From the NCBI RefSeq assembly GCF_025362505.1, contig NZ_JANYGG010000013.1, positions 1-64,000 of the forward strand: a stretch of 64,000 bases of DNA, in the 5' to 3' direction. The translations under genes were made by a program, and so were the position numbers. The DNA is from Sphingomonas sp. (GTDB lineage: Bacteria; Pseudomonadota; Alphaproteobacteria; Sphingomonadales; Sphingomonadaceae). This document shows positions 37,885 through 52,930 of this stretch, piece by piece; positions within the stretch are counted from its first letter, which is position 1; the number at the start of each line of letters is the position of its first letter. A model generated the notes under the pieces. That model was not told the DNA's origin. It searched no databases and saw only the letters and a list, made by a program, of their open reading frames with translations.

Positions 37885-39102
37885 ATGCAAAGCAGCGACG
37901 TGATCATCCTTGGTGGCGGCCTTGTCGGCCTTGCTCTCGCCGCCGGGCTCGACGCCAGCGGCCTGACTTCGGTCGTGGTCGATCCGGCCGACCCCGACCT
38001 CCGTCTCGACGCGGTGTTCGACGGGCGGACCAGCGCGGTATCTTCCTCGTCGGCTCGAATGCTCGACGCTGTCGGTGTCAGCGGGCATTTCCTCGTCCCC
38101 GGCGGCCCGATCCGCCAGATCCGCACGTCCGATGGCCTCGCGCCCGGAAGCCTGACGTTCGATGCCGGCGAGGAGGGTGAGGCGCTCGGCTGGATGCACG
38201 AGAATCGTAACCTGCGTGCCGCACTCCGCGCCAGGGCGGAGGCAGGGAAGAGCATCGACCTGCGTTACAAGACGCGCGCCACGGCGATCGAGCGTGGCGA
38301 GCATGGTGTCAGGATGACGCTAGACAACGGCGAATCGCTTAGCGCACCGCTGCTGGTCGTCGCCGAGGGGCGCAACTCGCCAAGCCGCGACGCCGCCGGT
38401 ATTCGAATCGCCAGATGGTCTTACAACGATAGGGCGATCGTCTCGGTGCTGCGCCACGAAAAGCCGCACGACGGCATCGCCTACGAAATCTTCTACCCGA
38501 CTGGACCGTTTGCGCTGCTGCCCATGACCGACGACGAGCATGGCCATCGCTCGGCAATCGTCTGGTCGGTTCGTGAAGCCGACGCCGACGGCTTCCTCGC
38601 GCTGTCGGACGAGCAGTTCGCAGCCGAAGTGAAAGCGGCGATGGGCGGCTTCCTCGGTGCGGTTTCGACCCTCGCCGCGCGCTCGTCCTACCCGCTCGGC
38701 TTCCACCACGCCGCGCGGATCACCGACAATCGCCTCGCGATGGTCGGGGATGCCGCCCACGGGATTCATCCGATTGCCGGGCAGGGCCTCAACCTTGGCT
38801 TCCGCGACGCTGCCGCCCTCGCCCAGGTGCTGGTCGAAGGCGCGCGTCTCGGCCTCGACCTTGGCGACCGCCAATTGCTCGATCGCTACGAGCGGTGGCG
38901 CAGCCTCGACACGCTGATGGTCGCGATGTCGACCGATGGTTTCAGCCGGCTCTACTCGGTCCCCGGCAAGACGGCGTCGGCGGTGAGGCGATTCGGCATG
39001 GGTCTGGTCGACCGCATCGGGCCATTGAAGGACCGGCTGATGTCCGAGGCGCGCGGAACCAGCGGCGACTTGCCCTTGCTCCTGCGGGGCCTTCCGATCT
39101 GA
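37885..39102 (+). CDS. UbiH/UbiF/VisC family FAD-dependent hydroxylase
   Basis: DVIILGGGLVGLALAAGLDASGL...RLAMVGDAAHGIHPIAGQGLNLGFRDAAALAQVL. Confidence 0.92.
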   Translation: MQSSDVIILGGGLVGLALAAGLDASGLTSVVVDPADPDLRLDAVFDGRTSAVSSSSARMLDAVGVSGHFLVPGGPIRQIRTSDGLAPGSLTFDAGEEGEALGWMHENRNLRAALRARAEAGKSIDLRYKTRATAIERGEHGVRMTLDNGESLSAPLLVVAEGRNSPSRDAAGIRIARWSYNDRAIVSVLRHEKPHDGIAYEIFYPTGPFALLPMTDDEHGHRSAIVWSVREADADGFLALSDEQFAAEVKAAMGGFLGAVSTLAARSSYPLGFHHAARITDNRLAMVGDAAHGIHPIAGQGLNLGFRDAAALAQVLVEGARLGLDLGDRQLLDRYERWRSLDTLMVAMSTDGFSRLYSVPGKTASAVRRFGMGLVDRIGPLKDRLMSEARGTSGDLPLLLRGLPI

Positions 39103-39224
39103 TCGACTGCGGCCAAGTGACGCCACGCAGCAACAGGCCGGCGCAAAAACGGTGCGCTCCCCTTCACAAGCGGCCTCTGAAGGCTTAGCTGGCGACCACC
39201 ACAACCATATTCGGAGACCTCGCT

Positions 39225-39770
39225 ATACCACCGCCCTATCCGCGCCGTTCGATGGCGCCGCCGGTCATGACCGGCCCCCGCTACAACGAGTTCATTCAGG
39301 CGCAGAAAGTCCGGGTGATCGACGAAAATGGCGAGAACCTGGGCGTGATGTATACGCGCGAGGCTTATGAGCAGGCAGTCAGCGTCGGCCTCGACCTGGT
39401 CGAGATCAGCCCGAACGCCGATCCGCCAGTCGCCAAGTTCCTCGACATCGGCCGCTTCAAATATGAAGCGCAGAAAAAGGCCAATGAGCAGCGCAAGCGG
39501 CAGAAGACGCAGGAGATCAAGGAGATCAAGATGCGTCCGAACATCGACGACCATGACTATGATACCAAGATGAAGAAGGTCGTCGAGTTCCTCGGCGACG
39601 GTGACAAGGTCAAGGTGACGATGCGCTTCCGCGGCCGCGAGATGGCGCACGGCCAGCTCGGCATGGCGGTGCTCCAGCGCGTCCAGGCAGAGACCGGCGA
39701 GATCGCCAAGGTCGAAGCGCACCCGCGCATGGAAGGCCGTCAGATGCTGATGGTACTCGCGCCAAAGTAA
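39225..39770 (+). CDS. infC: translation initiation factor IF-3; start proposed at ATA 39225 (annotated-style ATG alternative 39252)
   Basis: [71 protein letters not shown] at 39213-39216 lies 8 nt upstream of in-frame ATA. Confidence 0.9.
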   Translation: MPPPYPRRSMAPPVMTGPRYNEFIQAQKVRVIDENGENLGVMYTREAYEQAVSVGLDLVEISPNADPPVAKFLDIGRFKYEAQKKANEQRKRQKTQEIKEIKMRPNIDDHDYDTKMKKVVEFLGDGDKVKVTMRFRGREMAHGQLGMAVLQRVQAETGEIAKVEAHPRMEGRQMLMVLAPK

Positions 39771-39805
39771 CGCACTTTAATTTGTTGGTCTCAAATTGGC
39801 TCGTC

Positions 39806-39832
39806 TTGCCCTTACGGCAGGCGGGCCTTTTT
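39806..39832 (+). terminator. rho-independent terminator after infC
   Basis: TTGCCCTTACGGCAGGCGGGCCTTTTTAT. Confidence 0.6.
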
Positions 39833-39968
39833 ATCGTGACGACCGCTGGCTGTTGCATCTGTGCCGCAACTTGCGATGAAATCGGAGGAAACGCAGGCGG
39901 CGTGTTCACTTCGCCACCTTAGGCGACTAGCTTCGGCGACAATTAGAAGACTGCCCGTGGAGAGGAAC

Positions 39969-42923
<2,955 letters not shown>

Positions 42924-42948
42924 GGTCGAAACGCTGATCGAAGGGAGA

Positions 42949-42980
42949 GGGCCTCGCGGGTGACCGCGGGGCCCTTTTCT
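42949..42980 (+). terminator. rho-independent terminator after the TonB-dependent receptor
   Basis: GGGCCTCGCGG-GTGA-CCGCGGGGCCC-TTTTCTT. Confidence 0.85.
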
Positions 42981-45701
42981 TCAGGCGGCGCAAGTGGGCT
43001 GGGTTTCGGTGAGCGTGCCGAGCAGCGCTTCGCGCAACGCCTGGACCTCGCCGGCGTCGAGCTTTCGGCCGCCCGCCGTGGTGACGTAGAAGACGTCCAC
43101 CGCGCGCTCGCCATAAGTGGCGATATGTGCCGAATGAAGCTGGTGCCCGGCCTTGTAGATCGAGCGCGCGAGGCGGGCGAGGAGCGCCGGGCGATCCGGC
43201 GCATTGACCTCGATAACGGTCGTCCGGCTCGACGCCTGTTCGGCGATCAGCACGCGCGGGGCGACATTGAACACATTACCACGGCTATCGCGCCCGCCTT
43301 GTGGCAGCGCGGGTGCGTCGCCTTTAATCGCGTCGATGACGGAAGTCACGAGCCGCGCTCGCAGTCGTTTCTCGGCATAGGCGCGGCCCTGGCGATCGTG
43401 GACGAGTAGGTTGTCGAGCGCCATGCCGTCGCGTGTGGTGTGAATTCTCGCGTCGACGATGCTCGCGCCCGCCGCCGCCAGTCCCGCCGAGATGCGATAG
43501 AATAGACCCGGCGAGTCGGGAGCGAACACGCTGACCCGCGTCGCACCAGACTCGGTATCGTCCTCGGCGACGACGCTGGGCTCGTCCTTGTCGGCGGCCT
43601 CGATCTGCAGCGCATTGGCGAATTGCCATGTGGGAGGCTCGGCCACCCAGTAACTGTCGTGAAGCCTGCTGGCATGCTTCTCGGCGCGCGTTGGCTCCCA
43701 GCCTAGCTTCGCCGCCAGTTCCGCCTGGCGATAGATGACCTGTTCGCTCCTGCCGTGCTCCTTGTGACCCAACCGGAGGCGCTCCTCGGCGGCCTCGAAA
43801 ATCGTTCGCAGCAGGCTGCGCTTCCAGTCGTTCCACGTCCCCGGCCCGACCGCGCGGATATCGACCACGGTGAGGATGAGCAGCAACCGCAGCCGCTCGG
43901 GACTTTGCACGGCCCGCACGAAGTCCTCGACCGTCTGCGGATCCGCGAGGTCGCGGCGGAAGGCGGTGTTGGACATCAGCAGGTGGTGGCGGACGAGCCA
44001 TGCGACGGTCTCGGTCTCGCCCGGGTCGAGCCCGAAGCGCGGCCCGAGTTGAAGCGCAATCGCGGCGCCGAGCTCGCTGTGATCGCCGCCGCGGCCCTTT
44101 GCGATGTCGTGGAGCAGCACCGCGACATAGAGCGTCCGCCTCGACGAGATCTGCTTGAACAGCGCGGTCGACAGCGGGTGATCCTTCGCCAGTTCACCAC
44201 GCTCGATGGCCGCAAGCAGGCCGATCGCGCGGATCGAATGTTCGTCGACGGTATAGTGATGATACATGTCGAACTGCATCTGGGCGACGACGCGGCCAAA
44301 GTCAGGGACGAAGCGGCCGAATACACCGGCCTCGTTCATCCAGCGCAGCACGAGGTCAGGCGCGTTGCGGTCGGTCAGCACCTCGAGGAAGCAGGTGTTG
44401 GCGCGGGGATCGTCGCGAACCGTGTCGGCGAGCCGGGCATCGCGCGCCGCCGCGCGCATCGCCGCGGGGTGAATCTCCAGCCGGTTCGAGGCGGCGAGCG
44501 CGAACAGATGGAGCAGCCGCACCGGGTCCTGGGCAAAGAAATCGTCCGACGGAATCGAGAGCCGCCCGCGATCGAGGACGAAGCCGTCGAGTCGGGCTGG
44601 GCGGCGGCGAAGAGACGGAAGGCCGAACCGCCGTCCGCTTCGCGCGAGCTGTTCGTCGAGCTGAGCGAGGAACAGTCCGGTGAGGTCGCCGACCGTCTTG
44701 GCGTTGAGGAAATAGAATTGCATGAAGCGCTCGACGGCACTTTTGCCGGGCCGGTCCGAATAGCGCATTGCCGCCGCGATCTCGCGTTGGCGGTCGAACC
44801 CGAGCCGCTCTTCCGCTCGTCCCGCCGCGAGGTGCAGGTGGCAGCGTACCGACCAGAAGAAACGCTCGGCTCGCTCGAACCGGCGATATTCCTCGGCGGT
44901 CAACAGCCCTGCGCCGACAAGTTCGGCGGGCTGGCGCACGCCGTGGACATATTTGCCGATCCAGTAGAGCGTGTGGAGGTCGCGCAGGCCGCCCTTGCCG
45001 TCCTTGACGTTGGGCTCGACGACATAGCGGCTGTCGCCCATCCGTCTGTGGCGCTCATCGCGCTCGGCAAGCTTGGCGGCGACGAACTCGCGATTGGTAC
45101 CCGCCACCACGTCGCGGCGGAAACGAAGCGCGGTTTCGTCGGACAGTGCCTCGTCCCCCCACAAAAAGCGTGCCTCGAGGATCGACGTACGGATGGTCAT
45201 GTCGGACTTGGCGAGGGCAATCGCTTCCGTTGGCGTGCGGACCGACTGGCCGACCTTCAACTTGAGGTCCCACAGCAAGTATAACAGCCCCTCGACGACC
45301 TGCTCGCACCACGGCGCGCCGCCGGGGGGAACGAGCATCATCAGGTCGAGATCGCTGAACGGCGCCATCTCGCCGCGGCCGGTACCGCCGAGCCCGACCA
45401 GCGCGACGCGCTCAGCGAGGGTGGGATTCGGGTTCGGGAACAGCTTGTGCGTGACAAAGTCGAATGCGAGGCGGACGACTTGGTCGGCGAGGAACGCATA
45501 GGCGGCGGCGTGGGAGCGGCCGCGATTCGGCTCGGCAACGATTCGGCTGGAAATTTCGGTGCGGCCTGCGGCCAGGGCGTCACGCAGGATCGAGGTCGCG
45601 CTCGGCGTGAGGTCACCTCCCCTGGGCAGCGCGGCAATCATATCCGCGAGGGCGCGACGGTCGATGATCGCGCGGCGACGCTCGGCGGCAAGCTCGGTCA
45701 C
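42981..45701 (-). CDS. glnD: [protein-PII] uridylyltransferase GlnD
   Basis: [28 protein letters not shown]...[32 protein letters not shown] start overlaps the mutS stop (GTGA). Confidence 0.96.
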   Translation of the reverse strand: MTELAAERRRAIIDRRALADMIAALPRGGDLTPSATSILRDALAAGRTEISSRIVAEPNRGRSHAAAYAFLADQVVRLAFDFVTHKLFPNPNPTLAERVALVGLGGTGRGEMAPFSDLDLMMLVPPGGAPWCEQVVEGLLYLLWDLKLKVGQSVRTPTEAIALAKSDMTIRTSILEARFLWGDEALSDETALRFRRDVVAGTNREFVAAKLAERDERHRRMGDSRYVVEPNVKDGKGGLRDLHTLYWIGKYVHGVRQPAELVGAGLLTAEEYRRFERAERFFWSVRCHLHLAAGRAEERLGFDRQREIAAAMRYSDRPGKSAVERFMQFYFLNAKTVGDLTGLFLAQLDEQLARSGRRFGLPSLRRRPARLDGFVLDRGRLSIPSDDFFAQDPVRLLHLFALAASNRLEIHPAAMRAAARDARLADTVRDDPRANTCFLEVLTDRNAPDLVLRWMNEAGVFGRFVPDFGRVVAQMQFDMYHHYTVDEHSIRAIGLLAAIERGELAKDHPLSTALFKQISSRRTLYVAVLLHDIAKGRGGDHSELGAAIALQLGPRFGLDPGETETVAWLVRHHLLMSNTAFRRDLADPQTVEDFVRAVQSPERLRLLLILTVVDIRAVGPGTWNDWKRSLLRTIFEAAEERLRLGHKEHGRSEQVIYRQAELAAKLGWEPTRAEKHASRLHDSYWVAEPPTWQFANALQIEAADKDEPSVVAEDDTESGATRVSVFAPDSPGLFYRISAGLAAAGASIVDARIHTTRDGMALDNLLVHDRQGRAYAEKRLRARLVTSVIDAIKGDAPALPQGGRDSRGNVFNVAPRVLIAEQASSRTTVIEVNAPDRPALLARLARSIYKAGHQLHSAHIATYGERAVDVFYVTTAGGRKLDAGEVQALREALLGTLTETQPTCAA

Positions 45702-48325
45702 GAAGCTCGCTCGTTTATGAGCCGCTTTAGGGCATAAAGCGCGTCGAGCGCTTCCCGCGGTGTCAAGGCGTCCGGGTCGAGCGCATCGAGCGCGGCATCG
45801 ACCGGGTCGGGCTCGGCGGCTGCGGGCGCGGCGGCGGCAAACAGCGGCAAATCGTCGAGGCCCGCGGCAATCCCGCCGGTCGCGTCGCGGCCGGCCTCGA
45901 GTTTGGCGAGGACCGACTTGGCGCGGGCAAGGACGGTCGGTGGCACGCCCGCGAGCCGGGCGACGGCGATGCCATAGCTGCGGTCGGCCGGCCCGGATGC
46001 GACTTCGTGGAGCAGGACGAGGTCGCCCTTCCACTCGCGCGCGCGTACATGGTGGAGCGACAGCGCATCGAGCTGGTCGGCGAGCCGCGTCAGCTCGTGA
46101 TAATGGGTTGCGAACAGCGTGCGGGCGCGGACCTGATCGTGCATCGACTCGACCACCGCCCAGGCGATCGCCAGCCCGTCGTAGGTCGAGGTGCCGCGCC
46201 CGATCTCGTCGAGAATGACGAGGCTGTTGGGGGTCGCCTGCGCGAGGATCGCGGCGGTCTCGACCATTTCGACCATGAAGGTCGATCGGCCGCGCGCGAG
46301 GTTGTCGGCCGCGCCGACCCGGCTGAACAACCGGTCGACGATGCCGATCTTGGCTCGCGCGGCGGGAACGAAGCTTCCGGCCTGGGCGAGGAGCGCGGCC
46401 AGCGCGACCTGGCGGAGGAAGGTCGATTTGCCGCCCATGTTGGGCCCGGTGATCAGCCACAGCCGGTCGTGCGGCCCGAGCGCGACGTCGTTGGCGATGA
46501 AGCGGTCGCCGTTCGCAGCGAGCGCGGCTTCGACCACCGGATGCCGACCGGCTTCGATCTCGAGGCACGGCTGGTCGACCAGGCTCGGCGCGCACCATTG
46601 CCCCTCGGTAGCGCGCGCGGCGTGACTGGCGGCGACATCGAGCCGCGCGATGGCGTCGGCGGTGGCGGCGATGGCTGGCGCGGCGGCAACGGCGCGGGCG
46701 GTCAGTCCCTCGAAATGGGCGGCCTCGGCGGCGAGCGCATGGGCGCCGGCCTCGACCACCCGGCTGGCTTCGGAATGAAGGTCGGGCGAGTTGAAGCGGA
46801 CCACCCCGGCAAGCGTCTGGCGGTGGGTGAAGCCGCTGTCTGGCGCCATCAGCGCATCACCATGCCGCGCGCCGACCTCGACATGGTAGCCGAGCACCGC
46901 GTTGTGGCGGATCTTGAGCGAAGCCACCCCGGTCGAATCACGATACCGCGCTTCAAGCCCGGCGATCGCGCGGCGGCCGTCCGACGCGGCGAGGCGTAGC
47001 GAATCGAGCGCCGCATCATATCCTTCGGCGATGTAGCCGCCCCTGGCGCTGTCGAGCGGCGGCGACGGGACCAGCGCGCTCGCCAGCCGATCGACCAGCG
47101 CGGCGTGACCGCCAAGGTTGGGCATGGTGCGGTCGAGCAGGGCAGGGCGCTCGACTTCGCCCTCGAGCTCACGGCGCAGGGCAGCGGCGGCTGCGAGCCC
47201 GTCGCGCAGCGACGCAAGGTCGCGCGGCGAGCCCCGGCCGGCGACCAGTCGTCCCAGCGCCCGGGCAAGGTCGGGCATCGCTTTCAGCGACTCGCGCACC
47301 CGGTCGCGGCGCAGCGCATCCTGATGGAACCAGGCGACCAGCGCGAGGCGGGCTTCGATTGCCGCGCGGTCGGTCAGCGGGGCCGACAGGTCGGCGGCGA
47401 GCAGCCGCTTCCCACACGCGGTGACGCAGCGGTCGAGCGTCGCGAACAGGCTCGTGCCGCCTCCTGAGCCGCCGCCCGCGCTGCGCAGTATCTCGAGCGA
47501 TTCGCGGGTCGCCGGGTCGATCGCCATGTGCGCCGACCGCGCTACCCGCCGGGGCGCCGCAAGGAACGACACCGCGTCCTTCTGGGTCGCGTCGAGGTAG
47601 GCGAGCAAGCCGCCCGCCGCCGCCAGTTCAGCCCTCCCGGGTGAGCCGAAGCCATCGAGCGTGGCGACGCCGAAACGCGCAGCCAGCGCGCGCTCCCCCG
47701 ACAGGCTGTCGAAGCCGCCCTTGCCGCGAGTCGACTTGAGACCGGGAATGCTTTCGTCGGCAATCGTCTCGGCGGGGGCCAGCCGCGCGAGTTCCGCCGC
47801 AAGCTCGCTTGGTCCGCACGCGATAAGCTCGAACCGGCCGGTCGAAATATCGGCTGCGGCAATGCCCCATTCGTCGCCCGCCCGCGCCACCGCCGCGAGC
47901 CAGTTCGCGGCCGCCGAATCGAGCAGCACATCCTCGGTCAGCGTGCCCGGCGTGACGAGGCGGACGATCGCGCGGTCGACCAGCGCCTTGGGCCCGCGCG
48001 CCTTTCGCGCCTCGGCCGGGCTCTCGACCTGTTCGGCGATGGCGACGCGGAAACCGCCGCGGATCAGCCGGGCGAGATAGGCGTCAGCCGAGTGGACCGG
48101 CACGCCGCACATCGGCACCGGCTCGCCCGCCGACTCCCCGCGCTTGGTCAGGGCAATGTCGAGGCATCCCGCCGCCGCCTTGGCGTCATCGAAGAACAGC
48201 TCGAAAAAGTCGCCCATGCGATAGAACAGTAGCGCGTCGCCGGCCTCGGCCTTGAGGCGATGATATTGCGTCATCATCGGGGTTTGCGCCGGTGCGGTCG
48301 GGGGAGGGGCGTCGGCGCGGGCCAT
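45698..48325 (-). CDS. mutS: DNA mismatch repair protein MutS
   Basis: [46 protein letters not shown]...[25 protein letters not shown]...[21 protein letters not shown]. Confidence 0.98.
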   Translation of the reverse strand: MARADAPPPTAPAQTPMMTQYHRLKAEAGDALLFYRMGDFFELFFDDAKAAAGCLDIALTKRGESAGEPVPMCGVPVHSADAYLARLIRGGFRVAIAEQVESPAEARKARGPKALVDRAIVRLVTPGTLTEDVLLDSAAANWLAAVARAGDEWGIAAADISTGRFELIACGPSELAAELARLAPAETIADESIPGLKSTRGKGGFDSLSGERALAARFGVATLDGFGSPGRAELAAAGGLLAYLDATQKDAVSFLAAPRRVARSAHMAIDPATRESLEILRSAGGGSGGGTSLFATLDRCVTACGKRLLAADLSAPLTDRAAIEARLALVAWFHQDALRRDRVRESLKAMPDLARALGRLVAGRGSPRDLASLRDGLAAAAALRRELEGEVERPALLDRTMPNLGGHAALVDRLASALVPSPPLDSARGGYIAEGYDAALDSLRLAASDGRRAIAGLEARYRDSTGVASLKIRHNAVLGYHVEVGARHGDALMAPDSGFTHRQTLAGVVRFNSPDLHSEASRVVEAGAHALAAEAAHFEGLTARAVAAAPAIAATADAIARLDVAASHAARATEGQWCAPSLVDQPCLEIEAGRHPVVEAALAANGDRFIANDVALGPHDRLWLITGPNMGGKSTFLRQVALAALLAQAGSFVPAARAKIGIVDRLFSRVGAADNLARGRSTFMVEMVETAAILAQATPNSLVILDEIGRGTSTYDGLAIAWAVVESMHDQVRARTLFATHYHELTRLADQLDALSLHHVRAREWKGDLVLLHEVASGPADRSYGIAVARLAGVPPTVLARAKSVLAKLEAGRDATGGIAAGLDDLPLFAAAAPAAAEPDPVDAALDALDPDALTPREALDALYALKRLINERAS

Positions 48326-48400
48326 TGGCGACAGGGTAGCAGCCCGGCCTCGCAAAGGGGAGGGGTGACTTGTGCCGCCGCCCGCGCCTAAGGCTCGTTC

Positions 48401-50680
48401 ATGTCGACCAGCAACATCACCTTCTCCGAAGCCGAGGCGCTCGATTTCCACTCGCGCGGGCGACCGGGCAAGATCGAGATCGTCGCCACGAAACCAATGG
48501 CCACCCAGCGCGACCTGGCGCTGGCCTATTCGCCCGGTGTCGCCGTCCCGGTACTCGCGATCGCCGAGGATCCGGGCAAGGCCTATGACTTCACCGCCAA
48601 AGGCAATCTCGTCGCGGTCATCTCCAACGGCACCGCGATCCTCGGGCTGGGCAATCTCGGCGCGCTGGCGTCGAAACCGGTGATGGAAGGCAAGGCGGTG
48701 CTGTTCAAGCGCTTCGCCGACGTCGACGCGATCGATCTCGAGCTCGACACCGAGGACGTCGACGCGTTCGTCAACGCGGTCGCGCTGATGGAGCCGAGCT
48801 TCGGCGGGATCAACCTGGAAGACATTGCCGCGCCCGACTGCTTCATCATCGAACAGCGGTTGAAGGAGCGGATGAACATCCCGGTGTTTCATGACGACCA
48901 GCATGGCACAGCGATCATCACTGCCGCTGGCCTCATCAACGCCTGCCTGCTGACGGGTCGCGAACTTAGGGACATCCGTGTCGTCGTCAACGGTGCCGGC
49001 GCGGCGGCGATCGCGTGCACCGAACTGATCAAGGCGCTGGGGGTGCGCGGCGACCATGTCATCATGTGCGATCGCAAGGGCACGATCCGCAAGGATCGGA
49101 CCGATCTTGACCAGTTCAAGTCGGCCCACGCGGTTGATACCGACGCACAAAACCTCCACGAGGCGCTGGTCGGGGCCGATGTGTTCCTTGGTCTGTCGGC
49201 GGCGGGGGCGCTCAAGCCCGAGATGATGATGAAGATGGCGCCGAGCCCGATCATCTTCGCGATGGCCAATCCCGACCCCGAGATCAGCCCGCCCGACGCC
49301 AAGGCGGCGCGGCCCGACGCGATCGTCGCCACCGGGCGTTCGGATTATCCCAACCAGGTCAACAACGTGCTCGGTTTCCCGTTCATCTTTCGCGGCGCGC
49401 TCGATGTGCGCGCGAGCGCGATCAACGACGCGATGAAGATCGCCGCTGCCAATGCCCTCGCCGAACTCGCGCGCGAGCCGGTGCCAGAAGAAGTCGCCAT
49501 CGCCTATGGCGGCGCCGAGCAGCATTTCGGACCGGAATATATCATCCCGGCGCCGTTCGATCCGCGCTTGATCGAGGTCATCCCGGCGGCGGTCGCGCAG
49601 GCGGCGATGGACAGCGGAGTGGCGCGCAAGCCGATCGCCGACATGGTTGCCTATCGCAGCCAGCTTCGCGCGCGCCTCAACCCGACCGCGTCGGTACTCA
49701 GCCTCGCCTTCCAGGCCGCCCAGTCGAACCCCAAGCGGGTGCTGTTCGCGGAGGGCGAGGAACCCAACGTGCTGCGCGCCGCGATCGCGTTCAAGGAAGG
49801 CGGCTATGGCACACCGGTGCTGGTCGGGCGCGAGAAGGTGCGCGACATGCTTGCCGAGCTTGGCGTCGATCCGGCCGGTTACGAGGTGCTCAACAGCCGC
49901 AATTCGCCGTTGGTCGGGCGCGCGGTCGACTACATCTACGCCAAGCATCAGCGCAACGGCATGCTCCGCCGAGAGATTGAGCGGATGGTCAACCAGGACC
50001 GCAACACCTTCACCGCGGCGATGCTCGCGCTCGGCGAGGGCGATGCGATGATCACCGGCACCACCCGCCCGTTCAGCCAGAGCCTGGCGCAGGTCCGCAC
50101 CGTGATCGACGAGGAACAGGGTACGACCCCGTTCGGAATCACGATCATCGCCGGCAAGCGCCGCACGCTGCTGATCGCCGATACCGCGGTCAACGAACGC
50201 CCGACCGAGCAGCAGCTGGCGGCGATGGCGATCCGTTCGGCGGCGTTCGCGCGGCGGATGGGGCAGGAACCGCGCGTCGCGTTCATCAGCTACACGACCT
50301 TCGGCAACCCGCCAGGCCGCCACATCGCCGAGTTGCGCGACGCGGTGAAATTACTCGACACCCTCGCCACCGACTTCGAATATGAAGGCGAGATGGGGCC
50401 CGACCTCGCGCTCGATTATGAGGCGCAGCGCAAATATTACCCGTTCAGTCGGCTCACCGGACCGGCCAACATCCTCATCATGCCCGGGCTGCAGTCGGCC
50501 AACATCTCGTCGAAGCTGCTGCGTGCACTGGGCGGCGAGAATATGCTCGGGCCCTACCTGATGGGCATGGCGCTCCCGGTCCAGATCGCGCCGATGACCG
50601 CAAGTTCGTCGGACCTGGTGACACTGGCGGTGCTGGCGTCGGGCTTGGCCGACACCGCAGTTCGGCCTCGACCAGCCTAG
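48401..50680 (+). CDS. maeB: NADP-dependent malic enzyme with phosphotransacetylase-like C-terminal domain
   Basis: [80 protein letters not shown]...PTA-like C-terminal half. Confidence 0.96.
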   Translation: MSTSNITFSEAEALDFHSRGRPGKIEIVATKPMATQRDLALAYSPGVAVPVLAIAEDPGKAYDFTAKGNLVAVISNGTAILGLGNLGALASKPVMEGKAVLFKRFADVDAIDLELDTEDVDAFVNAVALMEPSFGGINLEDIAAPDCFIIEQRLKERMNIPVFHDDQHGTAIITAAGLINACLLTGRELRDIRVVVNGAGAAAIACTELIKALGVRGDHVIMCDRKGTIRKDRTDLDQFKSAHAVDTDAQNLHEALVGADVFLGLSAAGALKPEMMMKMAPSPIIFAMANPDPEISPPDAKAARPDAIVATGRSDYPNQVNNVLGFPFIFRGALDVRASAINDAMKIAAANALAELAREPVPEEVAIAYGGAEQHFGPEYIIPAPFDPRLIEVIPAAVAQAAMDSGVARKPIADMVAYRSQLRARLNPTASVLSLAFQAAQSNPKRVLFAEGEEPNVLRAAIAFKEGGYGTPVLVGREKVRDMLAELGVDPAGYEVLNSRNSPLVGRAVDYIYAKHQRNGMLRREIERMVNQDRNTFTAAMLALGEGDAMITGTTRPFSQSLAQVRTVIDEEQGTTPFGITIIAGKRRTLLIADTAVNERPTEQQLAAMAIRSAAFARRMGQEPRVAFISYTTFGNPPGRHIAELRDAVKLLDTLATDFEYEGEMGPDLALDYEAQRKYYPFSRLTGPANILIMPGLQSANISSKLLRALGGENMLGPYLMGMALPVQIAPMTASSSDLVTLAVLASGLADTAVRPRPA

Positions 50681-50697
50681 AGCCTGATCATGGTCTA
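50679..50697. repeat. palindromic repeat remnant, copy D (outer arms fused at GATC)
   Basis: AGAGCCTGATCATGGTCTA = left end of copy A joined to its right end; overlaps the maeB TAG stop. Confidence 0.6.
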
Positions 50698-52785
50698 CAG
50701 CCGCTCCGCCGAGCTGACCGCATCGGCGTCGCGAAGGGCGGCGAGGATGGCGTGGAGGTGGGCCAGGTCGTGGACCTCCAGGTCGATGTGGAAGGTGTGG
50801 AAGCTGCCGTCGCGGTGAACCAGCGCCAGGTTGACGATGTTCGCCCCCTTCGCCCCGAAAACCCCGGCCATCGTCCCCAACGCCCCGGCGACGTCGCGCA
50901 GGATGACCGACAACCGCGCGGTTCCGCCGTCCGATCCGTCGCCCCAGGCGAGGTCGAGCCAGTCGGCGTCGGTGCCGTTGGCGAGCGTGTCGCAGCCGAT
51001 CGCGTGGACCTCGATGCTTTCATCCTCGCGGCGCAGGCCGACGATGCGATCGCCGGGCACCGGGTGGCAGCACGGGGCGAGCGTGTAGGCTACTCCCGCC
51101 GTGAGCCCCTTGATCGAGATGGCGGTGCGCTGTGACGGCGGGCGCGGGGCGATGTCGCCGCCGGCCGCGCCGGGCATCAGCGCTTCGATCAGCGCATCGT
51201 CGTCGACCCGCCGCTTGGCGATCGCGATCATCAACGCGTCTGCGTCTTCGACTTTGAGCTTCTTGATGGCGCGGGCCAGTGCTTCCTTCGCCAGCGGCGC
51301 GGGCAGCCGCTCGACGATCTCCTCGTAAATCTTGCGACCGAGCAGGACGGTTTCGTCGCGCTCTTTGTGGCGGACGAAGCGACGGATGCCGGCGCGTGCC
51401 TTGCCGGTCGCGACGAAGCGCAGCCATGATGGCTGGGGGTGCTGACCCTTGGAGACGAGGATTTCGACCTGGTCGCCATTGTCGAGCAGGGTGCGCAGCG
51501 GCACCACCCGACTGTTGACCTTGGCGCCTACTGTCTGGTCGCCAAGGTCGGTGTGGACCGCGTAGGCGAAATCGACCGGGGTCGCGCCCTTGGGCAGCTG
51601 GATCAGCTCACCCTTGGGGGTAAAGGCGAAGATGCGATCCTGGTACATCGCCATACGGGTATGTTCGAGCAGCTCCTCGGGGCTCTCGGCATGGTCGAGG
51701 ATTTCGACGAGATCGGAAATCCACGGCACCTTGACCTCGGTGGCGGGCTTGCCCTCCTTGTAGGCCCAGTGGGCGGCAAGGCCGCGCTCGGCCTGGAGGT
51801 GCATCTCGCGGGTACGCAGCTGGATCTCGATGCGCATCTTCGAATCGTGGATGACCGAGGTGTGCAGCGAGCTGTAGCCGTTGCGCTTGGGGGTCGAGAT
51901 AAAGTCCTTGAACCGCCCCGGGACCATCGGCCAGCGCTGGTGGATCAGGCCTAGCGCGCGATATACATCCTCGGCCTGCTCGACGATCACGCGGAAGGCC
52001 ATGACGTCGGACAATTGCTCGAAGCTGATGTGCCGCTCGGCCATCTTCTTCCAGATCGAATAGGGGTGTTTTTCGCGCCCCATGACGTCGGCCTCGAGCC
52101 CATGGTCGGCGAGGTGCAGCTGTAACCCCAGGCCGATGCGGCTGACGAGGTCGCCGCCGACTGCGTGGAGTTGGCTGAGACGCCGCATGATCGAGGCATA
52201 GGCGTCGGGTTCAAGCTGCCTGAACGCGAGCGTCTGCATCTCGTTCATGATCTCGTACATGCCGATCCGCTCGGCCAGCGGGGCATAGATATCCATCGTC
52301 TCGCGGGCGATGCGGCGTCGCTTGTCCTCCGACGGGACGTGGTGGAGCGTGCGCATGTTGTGTAGCCGGTCGGCGAGCTTGACCAGCAGCACGCGAATGT
52401 CGTCGCTCAGCGCGAGAAGGAACTTGCGCAAATTCTCGGCGGCGCGCTCATTCTCCGACTGCGCCTCGATCTTGCTGAGCTTGGTCACGCCGTCGACCAA
52501 TCGCGCGACCGAGGGGCCGAATAGTTTTTCGATCTGCTCGTGGGTCGCGACGGTGTCCTCGATCGTGTCGTGGAGGATCGCTGTAACAATCGTCTCGTCG
52601 TCGAGTTTGAGGTCGGTGAGGATGCCCGCGACTTCGATCGGGTGACTGAAATAGGGGTCGCCCGAGGCGCGCATCTGGCTGCCATGCGCCTTCATCGAGA
52701 AGACATAGGCGCGGTTCAGCAACGCCTCGTCGGCGTCCGGGTCATAAGCTTTGACCTTCTCGACAAGTTCATACTGGCGGAGCAC
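50695..52785 (-). CDS. bifunctional (p)ppGpp synthetase/hydrolase Rel/SpoT
   Basis: YFSHPIEVAGILTDLKLDDETIVTAILHDTIEDTVATHEQIEKLFG...PVDFAYAVHTDLGDQTVGAKVN...ACT domain; GTG start. Confidence 0.97.
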   Translation of the reverse strand: MLRQYELVEKVKAYDPDADEALLNRAYVFSMKAHGSQMRASGDPYFSHPIEVAGILTDLKLDDETIVTAILHDTIEDTVATHEQIEKLFGPSVARLVDGVTKLSKIEAQSENERAAENLRKFLLALSDDIRVLLVKLADRLHNMRTLHHVPSEDKRRRIARETMDIYAPLAERIGMYEIMNEMQTLAFRQLEPDAYASIMRRLSQLHAVGGDLVSRIGLGLQLHLADHGLEADVMGREKHPYSIWKKMAERHISFEQLSDVMAFRVIVEQAEDVYRALGLIHQRWPMVPGRFKDFISTPKRNGYSSLHTSVIHDSKMRIEIQLRTREMHLQAERGLAAHWAYKEGKPATEVKVPWISDLVEILDHAESPEELLEHTRMAMYQDRIFAFTPKGELIQLPKGATPVDFAYAVHTDLGDQTVGAKVNSRVVPLRTLLDNGDQVEILVSKGQHPQPSWLRFVATGKARAGIRRFVRHKERDETVLLGRKIYEEIVERLPAPLAKEALARAIKKLKVEDADALMIAIAKRRVDDDALIEALMPGAAGGDIAPRPPSQRTAISIKGLTAGVAYTLAPCCHPVPGDRIVGLRREDESIEVHAIGCDTLANGTDADWLDLAWGDGSDGGTARLSVILRDVAGALGTMAGVFGAKGANIVNLALVHRDGSFHTFHIDLEVHDLAHLHAILAALRDADAVSSAERL

Positions 52786-52930
52786 CGCGCCAGTGTGGCG
52801 GTTTGCCCCCCCATGTTGCAAGCGCGAAAGAGCCGGTTACGGAGCTGATGTGCCCGCAACTTCATTCCGCAACTGTTATTGTGCCAAATTCTGTGATCTA
52901 CTCCTCTTTCGAGAGGAGCTTGTACCGCGC

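Noticed and set aside
45702-46598. N-terminal extension of the glnD ORF across mutS
   Set aside because: Out-of-frame overlap with the mutS C-terminal ATPase region; Arg-rich junk translation
48326-50323. N-terminal extension of the 1541-aa minus-strand ORF upstream of mutS
   Set aside because: Antisense to the certain maeB gene; low-complexity H/R/D-rich translation; mutS start at 48325 fits MutS proteins
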